The notes under the pieces: model-generated | What the model was told of the DNA's origin: nothing | Databases searched by the model: none | The model's input: the letters and a program-made list of their open reading frames with translations, nothing else | Shown: positions 1 to 6,947 of the stretch, piece after piece | How the letters are laid out: each line of letters begins with the position of its first letter | Position numbering within the stretch: position 1 is the stretch's first letter | Position numbers and translations under genes: made by a program | Source: Alphaproteobacteria bacterium CG11_big_fil_rev_8_21_14_0_20_44_7 | GTDB taxonomy: Bacteria > Pseudomonadota > Alphaproteobacteria > Rickettsiales > 21-14-0-20-44-7 | Direction: 5' to 3' | NCBI GenBank assembly: GCA_002787615.1 | Contig: PCXJ01000044.1 | Coordinates: 1-19,912, forward strand | Length of the DNA stretch: 19,912 bases

Positions 1-1
1 G

Positions 2-469
2 CCGTCCGAGGGAAGCGTAACTTGGAATGGTAAAAATATTGGAGCGGCAATTCGTGATGGGGAATTTCACCTCAATTATCTTGGCCATGATTATGCCGTG
101 AAGCCGGAATTAACCGTATATGAGAATATCGAATATTGGGCGAAGCTAAGCGGTAATACCGGCAAAATCGCTGATGCTATCACCCGTTTGGGACTTGGCG
201 AATATACTAATGTGCTATGTGCCAAGATGTCGGATGGTTGGCGCAAACGTGTGGCACTTGCCCGCCTTATCTTCTGCGATGCCGATGCGTGGATGCTTGA
301 TGAGCCATATAACAATCTTGACCATAGAATCTGCGAAGAGCTTGACAAAATTATCGAGGAAAAAGCTAAAAAGGGTGGCATTATTATGCTCTCCAGCCAC
401 ACATTAGTGCCGATTGATTTTGCCGATAAATTGAATATCGCAAATTTTGCTCCCAAGCGCAGGAAATAA
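2..469 (+). CDS. ccmA: CcmA, haem exporter ATP-binding subunit (5' end outside window)
   Basis: This is the ATPase of the CcmAB(CD) ABC transporter of system I cytochrome c maturation, which works at the cytoplasmic face of the inner membrane in haem delivery to CcmE. The reading frame is open from base 2, so the Walker A region and N-terminus lie outside the window; about 155 residues remain. Visible family features are the early SEGSVTWNGKNI stretch, the CcmA-typical LGHDYAVKPELTVYENIEYW block, the ABC signature in its CcmA form MSDGWRKRVALARL (GW instead of the usual GQ), Walker B AWMLDEPYNNLD and the switch histidine in MLSSH. The ending at base 469 fits the family. No ccmB is visible downstream. 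The first in-window GTG, at base 98, is internal and is not the start. The family assignment is firm; the gene is partial only because of the window edge. Confidence 0.9.
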   Translation, partial: PSEGSVTWNGKNIGAAIRDGEFHLNYLGHDYAVKPELTVYENIEYWAKLSGNTGKIADAITRLGLGEYTNVLCAKMSDGWRKRVALARLIFCDADAWMLDEPYNNLDHRICEELDKIIEEKAKKGGIIMLSSHTLVPIDFADKLNIANFAPKRRK

Positions 470-641
470 CTACAGGGGTTTTTGCAACTATGGCGCGAAA
501 ACTGCCGAAAAAGCTTGACTTCCAACTATAAAAACGCTAGAAACCGCGCTCTGTTTATGTTATATTAGTTACCTAGTATTTTTATAATGCATTGAAAGCT
601 AGATATAACCCAACAAATTATTGAAGATAGACCGCAAGTTT

Positions 642-833
642 ATGGGTGAAGATAAAAAACTACTTCAGGAAATTGATCAACTCCGCGCGGAGCACAGGAC
701 GATTGACCTTGCGATTATGGAGCTGGCAGGCGCGGATATGATTCGCATTCAAAAGCTTAAAAAGCGCAAATTATTGCTGCGTGACCGCATAGCATCTCTC
801 GAATCAATGCTTTATCCTGATATTATCGCTTAA
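642..833 (+). CDS. YdcH/DUF465-family short coiled-coil protein
   Basis: A 63-residue protein, almost entirely helical and rich in Lys, Arg, Glu and Leu. It matches the short alphaproteobacterial YdcH (DUF465) pattern: LRAEHRTIDLAIMEL, then IQKLKKRKLLLRDRIASLE. This family is a small cytosolic helical hairpin whose function is not established. I chose the ATG at 642; an in-frame TTG at 621 would add seven residues (MKIDRKF). Neither start has a convincing ribosome binding site, so the start is uncertain. The gene stands alone between ccmA and the convergent TorF gene, with about 170 bp of AT-rich non-coding DNA upstream that contains a possible -35 TTGACT at 515-520. Confidence 0.75.
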   Translation: MGEDKKLLQEIDQLRAEHRTIDLAIMELAGADMIRIQKLKKRKLLLRDRIASLESMLYPDIIA

Positions 834-848
834 ATCTCTGATCGCCGC

Positions 849-1586
849 TTAGAATCCGGCAGAAACTCCAACAACCAATTTGCCATCGCAACCATCTGCA
901 CAATATGTCTCGTTCAGATTAGTATCGACATAGGAAAGATTGAAGATGAATTGCTCATATTCCCAATCCATACCGATTTGCCATTCAAAATAATCCGGTA
1001 CGCCGAAGTTAGTGTTATCCTCAACCCACTGTCTGCCTAAATGTCCGCTGAGGGTTAGGTCGTGTGGAAGCGGTAGGCTACCAAATATGTTCACATATTG
1101 TGCATCACCTGTGCCACCGAAATTATCGCCGGTGAAAGCTCCGCCAACACCACCGGTTGCAAGGCCATAATCATATTCAAATGACGCGTAGATTTCATAA
1201 TAATCATAATCCAGCGCATTTGCTGCACCCGGATATGAATACCAGCTAGCACCGATATCCATGGTCAAATCGTCATAAATCTCTGTGGAATATCCGGCGA
1301 AATAGTCAATTTCAATGGTTGCTTCATCACCGTCATTAAAATCAACATTTGAGCCCCAGATGCCAGCATATACGCCGGAATCATGGTTCCAATCAATGCC
1401 AGCCTGAACGGCGGGGCCTTCATCACTTTGAGTGATACCGCGAAATGTATAATCCGAAACGAAAGTTGCGTAAGCTGAGAATTCACCCGGAATTCCTTCC
1501 CATTCGCTTGTACCGTCAGCTTGTGCCAGTGGTACGATAGCTACGGCAGTACCTGCAAGGGCTAATGCGCAAAATGTCTTTTTCAT
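849..1586 (-). CDS. TorF-family (Gcw_chp) outer-membrane beta-barrel protein
   Basis: A 245-residue exported protein. Residues 1-23 form a signal peptide (MKK, hydrophobic core, AQA before D24). The mature part is rich in aromatic, Gly, Asp and Asn residues in alternating beta-strand patterns and starts with FSAYATFVSDYTFRGITQS, which is diagnostic of the TorF/Gcw_chp family of putative porins. The final residue is Phe, as expected for Bam-dependent barrels. A CADGC pair near the C-terminus could form a disulphide. The start is supported by AAGGA about 7 nt before ATG. The gene is divergent from the small secreted protein at 1732, with 145 bp of AT-rich DNA between them that must hold both promoters. 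The transported substrate is unknown. Confidence 0.85.
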   Translation of the reverse strand: MKKTFCALALAGTAVAIVPLAQADGTSEWEGIPGEFSAYATFVSDYTFRGITQSDEGPAVQAGIDWNHDSGVYAGIWGSNVDFNDGDEATIEIDYFAGYSTEIYDDLTMDIGASWYSYPGAANALDYDYYEIYASFEYDYGLATGGVGGAFTGDNFGGTGDAQYVNIFGSLPLPHDLTLSGHLGRQWVEDNTNFGVPDYFEWQIGMDWEYEQFIFNLSYVDTNLNETYCADGCDGKLVVGVSAGF

Positions 1587-1731
1587 CTCTATATCCTTTT
1601 TTACTTTATCTGATTGCTGTTATGACCCATTTTAATTAACAAAATGTGAAGATGAATAAAAAACTTGAAATTCACTCAAAAATATGCAATTTTGTGAAAG
1701 TTAAAAAACTATTAACAATGATGGGGACGAT

Positions 1732-1980
1732 ATGAAAAGACTAGTATTTATAATGCTTTTAGCAATTTTGGTAGCTCCGATTTCTGCTGAAGCAAAGCCA
1801 AAAGGTGTGACATTTTCTGAACAGAAGCATGAAACACAAGTACAAGCTGCAACAAAAAATGATGCAGAAGTTGAAACAAATACTGCGGCAGAGACAGACG
1901 AATCTGTGGAAGGTATTGAGCCTGCTGCCGGTGTTGAAGAAGAAAGACAGCGCGGTAGATTCCAATTTCGTTTCAAATAA
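1732..1980 (+). CDS. Small secreted acidic protein, unknown
   Basis: An 82-residue protein with an N-terminal signal peptide (MKRLVFIMLLAILVAPISAEA, probable cleavage after AEA). The mature chain is short, low in complexity and rich in Ala, Glu, Thr and Val, then ends in a basic aromatic tail (RGRFQFRFK). It is probably periplasmic and intrinsically disordered. The ATG follows a GGGGACG Shine-Dalgarno-like stretch. A strong rho-independent terminator lies 30 bp downstream, which supports a real monocistronic gene. I recognise no family. A longer antisense reading frame over the same bases is a shadow: it has no signal peptide and no family features. Confidence 0.65.
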   Translation: MKRLVFIMLLAILVAPISAEAKPKGVTFSEQKHETQVQAATKNDAEVETNTAAETDESVEGIEPAAGVEEERQRGRFQFRFK

Positions 1981-2010
1981 AACGGATTGATATCTATATG
2001 AGTTTTGAAG

Positions 2011-2037
2011 AGCCGGGCGATTGTCCGGCTTTTTTAT
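2011..2037 (+). terminator. Rho-independent terminator
   Basis: The stem AGCCGG / CCGGCT (2011-2016 with 2025-2030) has the 8-nt loop GCGATTGT and is followed at once by a T-rich run (TTTTTATT). It lies 30 bp after the stop of the small secreted protein gene and on its strand, so it should end that transcript. The next gene starts only about 35 bp further on and therefore probably depends on read-through or a very close promoter. Confidence 0.8.
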
Positions 2038-2070
2038 TGCTTATAATTCGTGATAAAATATAAGTTGGTT

Positions 2071-2805
2071 ATGGAAGTTATTTCATTAAAAGGTCAAGAG
2101 CTGAAATATACAATCCGCAGGTCGCGGCGCTTTCGTGGTAGGAAAATTATCGTTTCGTATAATAAAATCGAGATTATTGCCTCAAAATGGGTTTCCAAGC
2201 GCGCGCTCAAATCATTCATTGATAGTGAAAAGATATGGGTGTTCAATAAATGGCAGGAAATGCAGTTGCGGATTGATTCGCGCCGCTTGCAACCAAAGAA
2301 ACTTGCCGATGGTGAAAAACTGTTTTATCGCGGGCAGCATGTGCCGATTTCGATAATAATGGGTGATGAGATTGCGCCTATTATTCATTTTGAAGCTGGA
2401 TTTCATATTACCTTACCCAAACTTACGCCTGATGATAAGGTTGAGAGTATTGCAAAAAAACTGCTGAAAGCTTATCTGGAAAAGGAGTTTAGGGAAGAGG
2501 CAGAGCAGATAATTGCTAAATTCGCACCGCTTCTTGATGTTACGCCAAGCGGGTATGTCGTAAAACGTCAGAAATCGCTGTGGGGGAGTTGCAGTGTTGC
2601 AAAGAATCTCAATCTCAATTTCAACCTGATTTTCGTGCCATATGAGGCGATGGAATATGTTGTGGTGCATGAATTATGCCATTTGCAGCATATGAATCAC
2701 TCGCGTGATTTTTGGCAATTGGTGGAATCGGTGTTGCCTGATTATAAAGCGCGGCAAAAGCTGCTGAAGGAATATAATCTCCAGCGTGTGCGCTATGATT
2801 TTTAA
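2071..2805 (+). CDS. YgjP/DUF45 (SprT-like) zinc metallopeptidase
   Basis: A 244-residue protein of the YgjP-type M48-related metallopeptidase family (DUF45). The C-terminal half carries the hallmark WGSCS (about residues 171-175), then the zinc motif HELCH at 200-204, with a third ligand likely H210 in the following NHSRDFW. The N-terminal basic half (YTIRRSRRFRGRKIIV) is also typical. A cytosolic protease or nucleic-acid-associated role is assumed for the family, but substrates are unknown. I prefer ATG 2071; a GTG at 2050 would add seven residues but lies only 13 bp after the preceding terminator. The stop codon overlaps the end of the convergent P450 gene by 4 bp. Confidence 0.85.
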   Translation: MEVISLKGQELKYTIRRSRRFRGRKIIVSYNKIEIIASKWVSKRALKSFIDSEKIWVFNKWQEMQLRIDSRRLQPKKLADGEKLFYRGQHVPISIIMGDEIAPIIHFEAGFHITLPKLTPDDKVESIAKKLLKAYLEKEFREEAEQIIAKFAPLLDVTPSGYVVKRQKSLWGSCSVAKNLNLNFNLIFVPYEAMEYVVVHELCHLQHMNHSRDFWQLVESVLPDYKARQKLLKEYNLQRVRYDF

Positions 2806-4169
2806 CGCTTATGCATAATCAATTTAATCGCCTTTCTTGGTCTGACTGTAACGCGCCCAAGCGGCTCGGGAATTTGTCCTTGTGGGTTCTCAAAGCGGAA
2901 ATTCCTGATTAAATTTGCCAGAATCAACACCGCCTCCTGATTGGCAAATCCCTGACCAATACATAGCCTTTGCCCTTTACCAAAAGGCAGATATGAGGAT
3001 TTGAGCGATTCCTTGGCATCATTCTCGGCAAAACGCTCCGGCATAAATTGGTGCGGGCATTTCCATTGGTCTTGGTGGCGGTGGATGAGCCATGGTGAAA
3101 CCATTACCATCGCATCTTTTTTCACCTCTCTATCGCGCATGCAGGTATCTTCGCTGGCAGTGCGTAGAAAAAAACCAACCGGAGGGTAAAGTCGCAATGC
3201 CTCACGGAAAACATCGAAAGTGAATTTCAGCTTTTTGATGTGGGTAAAGTTGATTTCCCCGCCTTTTGTAACCTCGCAAATCTCAGCATAGATTTTCTGC
3301 TGAATATCAGGGCATTCAGAAACCAGATATAACGACCATGTTAGTGCGCTGGCAGATGTTTCATGTCCGGCGAGAAATAGCATGCAAATATGGTCAACCA
3401 GCTCATCATAGCTAAAATGCTTGCCGCTTTCCTTATCGGTGGCATGCATGAGCGAGGAGAGAATATCACGATTTTCTATATCTGTGCCACTTTGAAAATC
3501 TTCATAACGCTTGCGAATAACTTTGGCGAGAATCGGACGGATTTTGGCGGCGGATTTTTCACTTTTCTTCTTCTGGAAATAAGCGGGAAGGCGGTATGCG
3601 TGCAAAAGCGTAATACGCTGCACGGCTTCCTGAAATTCATTAAATGCCGAGAATATCTGCTGTGCATCTTCGGCGCTAAGTGGTGCAGAAAGAATCGTGC
3701 GGAAAATGATATCGGCGGTGATATGCGTCATTTCCACATCAATTATGTTTTCCGTCCCGCTTTCTTGGCGGAGCATTCTTTCCAGCATTTCCTGTACTGC
3801 CTCATTCATCAGCGGAAAGGCTTTTTCCAGTCGGGTATGGCTGAATGCCGGATCAATCATCGCGCGCTGCTTGCGCCAGATTTCGCCATTTGTAGTGAAG
3901 ATGCTTTCTCCCAAAAGTGGTTTTAGAACTTCCTCTATATGCTGATGTTTAGGGAATTTATCCGCTTCCGTCACCATAATGCGTTTGACCAACGACTTCT
4001 CATTCACCATAAATAAATCAGCACCCGGCAATCTGAGATAACCCATTTTCATCTTATAGCTTTTTTCAAAAAGCGTATGAATCCACGAATTTGAGCATCT
4101 GAACAGCCGTTTGAGGAAATTGGTTTTGTTCTTATGCGGTGTGGGGTAGGGCGGTGTGAAATTCTTCAT
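2802..4169 (-). CDS. Cytochrome P450
   Basis: A 455-residue haem monooxygenase of the class E type. All hallmarks are present: the I-helix oxygen-activation motif AGHET at 267-271, ExxR as EALR at 323-326, the PERF motif at 377-380, and the haem-ligand loop FGKGQRLCIG at 396-405 with Cys403 as the thiolate ligand. The early region KFPKHQHIEEVLKPLLGESIFTTNGEIWRKQR is typical of CYP110/CYP4-like bacterial fatty-acid or alkane hydroxylases, but the substrate cannot be read from sequence. There is no membrane anchor. No ferredoxin or reductase gene lies nearby, so electrons must come from elsewhere. The ATG overlaps the stop of the upstream hydrolase-like gene by 4 bp (ATGA), so the two form one translationally coupled operon. 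Confidence 0.95.
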   Translation of the reverse strand: MKNFTPPYPTPHKNKTNFLKRLFRCSNSWIHTLFEKSYKMKMGYLRLPGADLFMVNEKSLVKRIMVTEADKFPKHQHIEEVLKPLLGESIFTTNGEIWRKQRAMIDPAFSHTRLEKAFPLMNEAVQEMLERMLRQESGTENIIDVEMTHITADIIFRTILSAPLSAEDAQQIFSAFNEFQEAVQRITLLHAYRLPAYFQKKKSEKSAAKIRPILAKVIRKRYEDFQSGTDIENRDILSSLMHATDKESGKHFSYDELVDHICMLFLAGHETSASALTWSLYLVSECPDIQQKIYAEICEVTKGGEINFTHIKKLKFTFDVFREALRLYPPVGFFLRTASEDTCMRDREVKKDAMVMVSPWLIHRHQDQWKCPHQFMPERFAENDAKESLKSSYLPFGKGQRLCIGQGFANQEAVLILANLIRNFRFENPQGQIPEPLGRVTVRPRKAIKLIMHKR

Positions 4170-5350
4170 TTCTTCCTGCCTAATTTGAATTTATCTAGCG
4201 GTATAGCAGTTTCAATATTTGCAAATCTTGCTTCCAGCGTTTTTTCGGCTGCAGTGATTTCAAAATAATTATAATCAGTGATTCTTTCACCCGACATTAT
4301 ATATAAAAAATGGCAAAGAAAGCGGTTCTTTTTGATTTTGGAATATCTCTCCTTATCATAAAACTTATGCAGGCGTGCGGAAACTGATTTGAGGTTCTTG
4401 TTTTCATTTTCGCAAATTCCAACAAAAGGGCCGGTATATGCAAAACAGACATTATCCGTAGCGGCGGTAACATCCAGCCAATGCAAATTTGTCTTTGCGA
4501 GGAAGCGTAAATCTTCGCGGAAACTCTCCGCTTCGGGCAAAAAGCTCATCAACGGGATGCAATGGCCAAGCGTCATAACTTTGATTTTTCCTGCATCGAT
4601 TTTAAATTCCTGCAATAAATTTGCTAATAACGGATTGATGATGAGTGCGCCGGTGCTATGCCCGATAATCAAGATTTCGTCATACTCATTTTCGGCAATC
4701 TCGCGGGCGATTATTCCGGCAAATTCTGTGATGCGCTCATCAAGTTCGCCACATTCCGACCTGATATATTTTAGCGAAAAGATGAATAATTTTATCATCC
4801 AATAAGCGAGCGATTTTTGCAATATCCGATTGGCGATATAAATGAGTGATAAGCTGAAAAGTGGCGCTGCAACAATGGCTAATATCTGGTTGTGTGGTGC
4901 AAGAAAATTATAAATGCCAAAACCTGCAAAAATGCTTCCCGCCAAAATCAGCAATAGCGCAAAAAACGGATATATATAGCTAAATGCGGGTGGCCAACTG
5001 GTGAAAAGCCCGCGCTTGAACGCTCCGGTAAAAATATAATGCGCGTAAGTTTTGATGGCCTCAAACACAAAGCGGGGAGTGGTTTTATTCCAATGTTTGC
5101 GGACAATGTCATCCCAGACCAGAAAGCTATAATCAGTTGCAACCTTATGTTTCGCGTTTTTATAATCAACCTGCCAGCGCACATGATTGCCATCTTTGCT
5201 GCGCTTTCCGGTTGTGATTTCGGCAGTGCTCAATGCGGCGTGCTTGGCAGATTCATCCCGATAAAGACGGTGATAATAGCCCGCGCCGCGTGGATCAAAC
5301 CCGCTCAGGTAAAAGACCTTACGCTTTGTTACTGCTGGTTTTGCTGCCAT
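4166..5350 (-). CDS. Membrane-anchored alpha/beta-hydrolase-like protein
   Basis: A 394-residue protein. It opens with KVFYLSGFDPRGAGYYHRLY, which resembles the oxyanion-hole strand of alpha/beta hydrolases. Two adjacent hydrophobic helices follow at about 124-150 and 156-176, and a nucleophile elbow GHSTGALI at 230-237 (GxSxG, Ser232). A conserved-looking YTGPFVG follows later. This suggests a lipase- or esterase-like enzyme held in the inner membrane by a hairpin. The coupling to the P450 gene (ATGA overlap) suggests both act on one lipid or hydrophobic substrate; that is inference. The start ATG at 5350 lacks a clear ribosome binding site. Acid and His partners of Ser232 cannot be assigned with confidence. 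Confidence 0.7.
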   Translation of the reverse strand: MAAKPAVTKRKVFYLSGFDPRGAGYYHRLYRDESAKHAALSTAEITTGKRSKDGNHVRWQVDYKNAKHKVATDYSFLVWDDIVRKHWNKTTPRFVFEAIKTYAHYIFTGAFKRGLFTSWPPAFSYIYPFFALLLILAGSIFAGFGIYNFLAPHNQILAIVAAPLFSLSLIYIANRILQKSLAYWMIKLFIFSLKYIRSECGELDERITEFAGIIAREIAENEYDEILIIGHSTGALIINPLLANLLQEFKIDAGKIKVMTLGHCIPLMSFLPEAESFREDLRFLAKTNLHWLDVTAATDNVCFAYTGPFVGICENENKNLKSVSARLHKFYDKERYSKIKKNRFLCHFLYIMSGERITDYNYFEITAAEKTLEARFANIETAIPLDKFKLGRKK

Positions 5351-5476
5351 ATGGCAAGGTTTATATCACAATGCGGATTTATATTTAACCTAATAATTTG
5401 CGTAATTTGTAGAGTGCACATACATAATCTGGAAATATCTTCAGTGATAAAATTCCGGCAATTCCGGCACTCTAGT

Positions 5477-5521
5477 TGGTTGCGGGGATAGGATTTGAAC
5501 CTATGACCTTCAGGTTATGAG
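5477..5521 (-). repeat. Left attachment site: 3' fragment of tRNA-Met
   Basis: This is a 45-bp exact copy of the 3' end of the initiator tRNA gene at 15589-15633, from the CCA end (TGG at 5477-5479 on the plus strand) through the T arm and variable loop to the CAT anticodon. After base 5521 the sequence diverges into an AT-rich run instead of the 5' half of a tRNA, so this is not a functional tRNA. It marks the left junction of the integrated island. The 334 bp from 5351 to 5684 hold no gene, only this site and the arm boxes. Confidence 0.93.
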
Positions 5522-5642
5522 TTTTTTCTTGATGAAATTAACCAATGCTAATTTAAACTAATATAAATATATAAAACAATGAGATAGGGTGATTATTCAA
5601 CTAACCTAAATTAATAGAAATTGACATAAATTTATCCATGTG

Positions 5643-5662
5643 GTAGCACCATAGTAGCACCA
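5643..5662 (+). promoter_or_regulatory. Left pair of GTAGCACC boxes, likely integrase arm sites
   Basis: GTAGCACC occurs at 5643-5650 and again at 5654-5661, exactly 11 bp apart and in direct orientation. The same arrangement recurs just inside the right end (15523-15541) in the same orientation. Two boxes per end, phased by one helical turn, is what arm-type binding sites of a tyrosine integrase look like; the binding itself is inferred. A perfect -35-like TTGACA sits at 5621-5626, so the boxes also overlap any promoter of the following repeat-protein gene. Confidence 0.55.
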
Positions 5663-5684
5663 AAGCTAAAAAGGAAGGGCTAAT

Positions 5685-6059
5685 ATGAGACTCACACTAT
5701 CTACACTCACCTCACTATTATTAATCTTATTTTCAAACCCAGCAAACAGTTATGATGATTACTCTACGTCTGGGATTAACGAGGGAGCAATAGGTTTGGG
5801 GTATGATGATTACTCTACGTCTGGGATTAACGAGGGAGCAATAGGTTCGGGGTATGATGATTACTCTACTCCTGGAATCAATGAGGGGGCAATAGGTTCA
5901 GGATATGATGACTATTCTACTCCTGGAATCAACGAAGGAGCTATTGGATCAGGATATGATGACTATTCTACTCCTGGAATCAACGAAGGAGCTATTGGAT
6001 CAGGATATGATGACTATTCTACTCCTGGAATCAATGAAGGAGCTATCGGCGGCTATTAG
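5685..6059 (+). CDS. Secreted protein of six 17-residue repeats, unknown
   Basis: A 124-residue protein. Residues 1-22 are a signal peptide (MRLTLSTLTSLLLILFSNPANS). Everything after it is six consecutive copies of YDDYSTPGINEGAIGSG or a close variant: Ser for Pro in copies 1-2, LG at the end of copy 1, GY at the end of copy 6. Each copy carries net negative charge and a YDDY cluster. The ATG follows a strong AAGGAAGGG. Export to the periplasm or beyond is likely. I recognise no family; the acidic-aromatic repeats might bind metal or a surface, but that is speculation. It is the first gene inside the left end of the island. Confidence 0.75.
   Translation: MRLTLSTLTSLLLILFSNPANSYDDYSTSGINEGAIGLGYDDYSTSGINEGAIGSGYDDYSTPGINEGAIGSGYDDYSTPGINEGAIGSGYDDYSTPGINEGAIGSGYDDYSTPGINEGAIGGY
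5751..6056 (+). repeat. Six in-frame 51-bp tandem repeats
   Basis: Six uninterrupted 51-bp units make up the whole mature part of the secreted repeat protein. Units 4 and 5 are identical at DNA level. Units 1 and 2 differ at one base. The first and last groups differ at many synonymous positions. The pattern shows at least two rounds of unit duplication with the protein sequence kept, so copy number is probably variable between strains. Confidence 0.95.
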
Positions 6060-6069
6060 GATTTAAGGG

Positions 6070-6094
6070 TTCAAATCCCGCTATCGGGTTTGAA
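6070..6094 (+). terminator. Hairpin after the repeat-protein gene, possible terminator
   Basis: TTCAAA plus CCCG pairs with CGGG plus TTTGAA (one bulged T at 6076, loop CTAT), a 10-bp stem starting 11 bp after the stop codon. The sequence after it is AT-rich but has no clean T run, so termination is only possible. The left arm also resembles a tRNA T arm (GGGTTCAAATCCC), but no tRNA can be folded around it. Confidence 0.35.
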
Positions 6095-6134
6095 TGTATT
6101 AGATTTTGTACCATAATATGTACCCTAAAAAATT

Positions 6135-6947
6135 ATGACGATTATAGTTAAGCAAATTTCAGACAGAGGAACTTCTAATCCAATAGTTGCTAGGACTGGT
6201 CCGCAAGCAAATGAAATTTTCCAATGGTCGTCATTATCCAGAGAAGAGGAAAAGAAGTTTCTGTTATTTGATACTCTTTCTAATTTTAGACGAAGGTTGT
6301 TAGTTTGTGATGATATTAGAGAAACTGTCCTAAAAGAGCTGGTTGATATAAATGAATCTTACGATCCTGATGAAATGAAGAATGGGGTAACTTTACCGCA
6401 GATAGTGCACTTAGATACATATTGTGAGATTTTCTTATATTTCTCGAAGCTTGCTATGCGAGATTTATCACCAATTTTTAGCGTTTTCTATGACTATGAT
6501 AAGTATGGGCATGATTATAGAAAGCACAGAGATTGGGCCAAAGATAAGTTTGGAGAAGACGATGAATTATACAGGATGCTGGCTGAGGATCATGATTGGA
6601 TAAAGAAAATATCAGATTTGAGAAATGCTGTAGAGCATCCAGAAAACGGCAAATTAAATATTAAGAATATAGAGTTGCACAAGTCTGGTAAACTGCTAGC
6701 CCCTCTATGGTGGAAGGATGGCGAGAATAAGGCAGATATTCTTCGTGATATGCATGTTTTTGTCGAGAATATGCTCACTTTTAGTGAAGATTTGCTTGTA
6801 GTTTTAGTAAAGAAAACAGCGTCTTTCCCTCACTTGATTTTTTTGGAAATTCCAGAAGAAGAGCGCACGCCAGAAATGCCAACTAGGATTACCCCAAGTA
6901 TGGATATGAGTAAACTTAACCAATTAGATACAACAGACAATGCCTAG
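6135..6947 (+). CDS. HEPN-like protein with RNxxxH motif, coupled to the integrase
   Basis: A 270-residue, helix-rich cytosolic protein. I recognise no named family. Its notable feature is DLRNAVEHPENG at about 161-172, which contains R163-N164-x3-H168. This is the motif of HEPN-domain RNases found in toxin-antitoxin and abortive-infection systems. Upstream helices (about 88-120) could supply the rest of a helical bundle. The C-terminus (after about 240) is Pro/Glu-rich and probably disordered. The stop codon overlaps the integrase start by 8 nt (ATGCCTAG), so the integrase is probably translated by reinitiation after this gene. No Shine-Dalgarno precedes the ATG at 6135. A role as a nuclease effector or as a regulator of integration is inference. 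Confidence 0.7.
   Translation: MTIIVKQISDRGTSNPIVARTGPQANEIFQWSSLSREEEKKFLLFDTLSNFRRRLLVCDDIRETVLKELVDINESYDPDEMKNGVTLPQIVHLDTYCEIFLYFSKLAMRDLSPIFSVFYDYDKYGHDYRKHRDWAKDKFGEDDELYRMLAEDHDWIKKISDLRNAVEHPENGKLNIKNIELHKSGKLLAPLWWKDGENKADILRDMHVFVENMLTFSEDLLVVLVKKTASFPHLIFLEIPEEERTPEMPTRITPSMDMSKLNQLDTTDNA

Noticed and set aside
3390..3926. 178-residue frame opposite the P450 gene
   Set aside because: It is antisense to a clear P450 with all motifs, has no family features and is a shadow.
5477..5521. A second tRNA-Met gene
   Set aside because: Only the 3' 45 bases are present; the 5' half is replaced by AT-rich DNA.
5621..5649. Sigma-70 promoter with TTGACA for the repeat-protein gene
   Set aside because: The -35 is perfect, but at 17 bp spacing the -10 is TAGCAC, which is poor; the stretch is better explained as part of the integrase arm region.
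5751..6056. CRISPR-like regular repeat array
   Set aside because: The 51-bp units are contiguous with no spacers, stay in frame and encode a secreted repeat protein.
6066..6094. tRNA 3' remnant (GGGTTCAAATCCC looks like a T arm)
   Set aside because: No acceptor, anticodon or D arm can be found around it; it folds more simply as a hairpin after the repeat gene.
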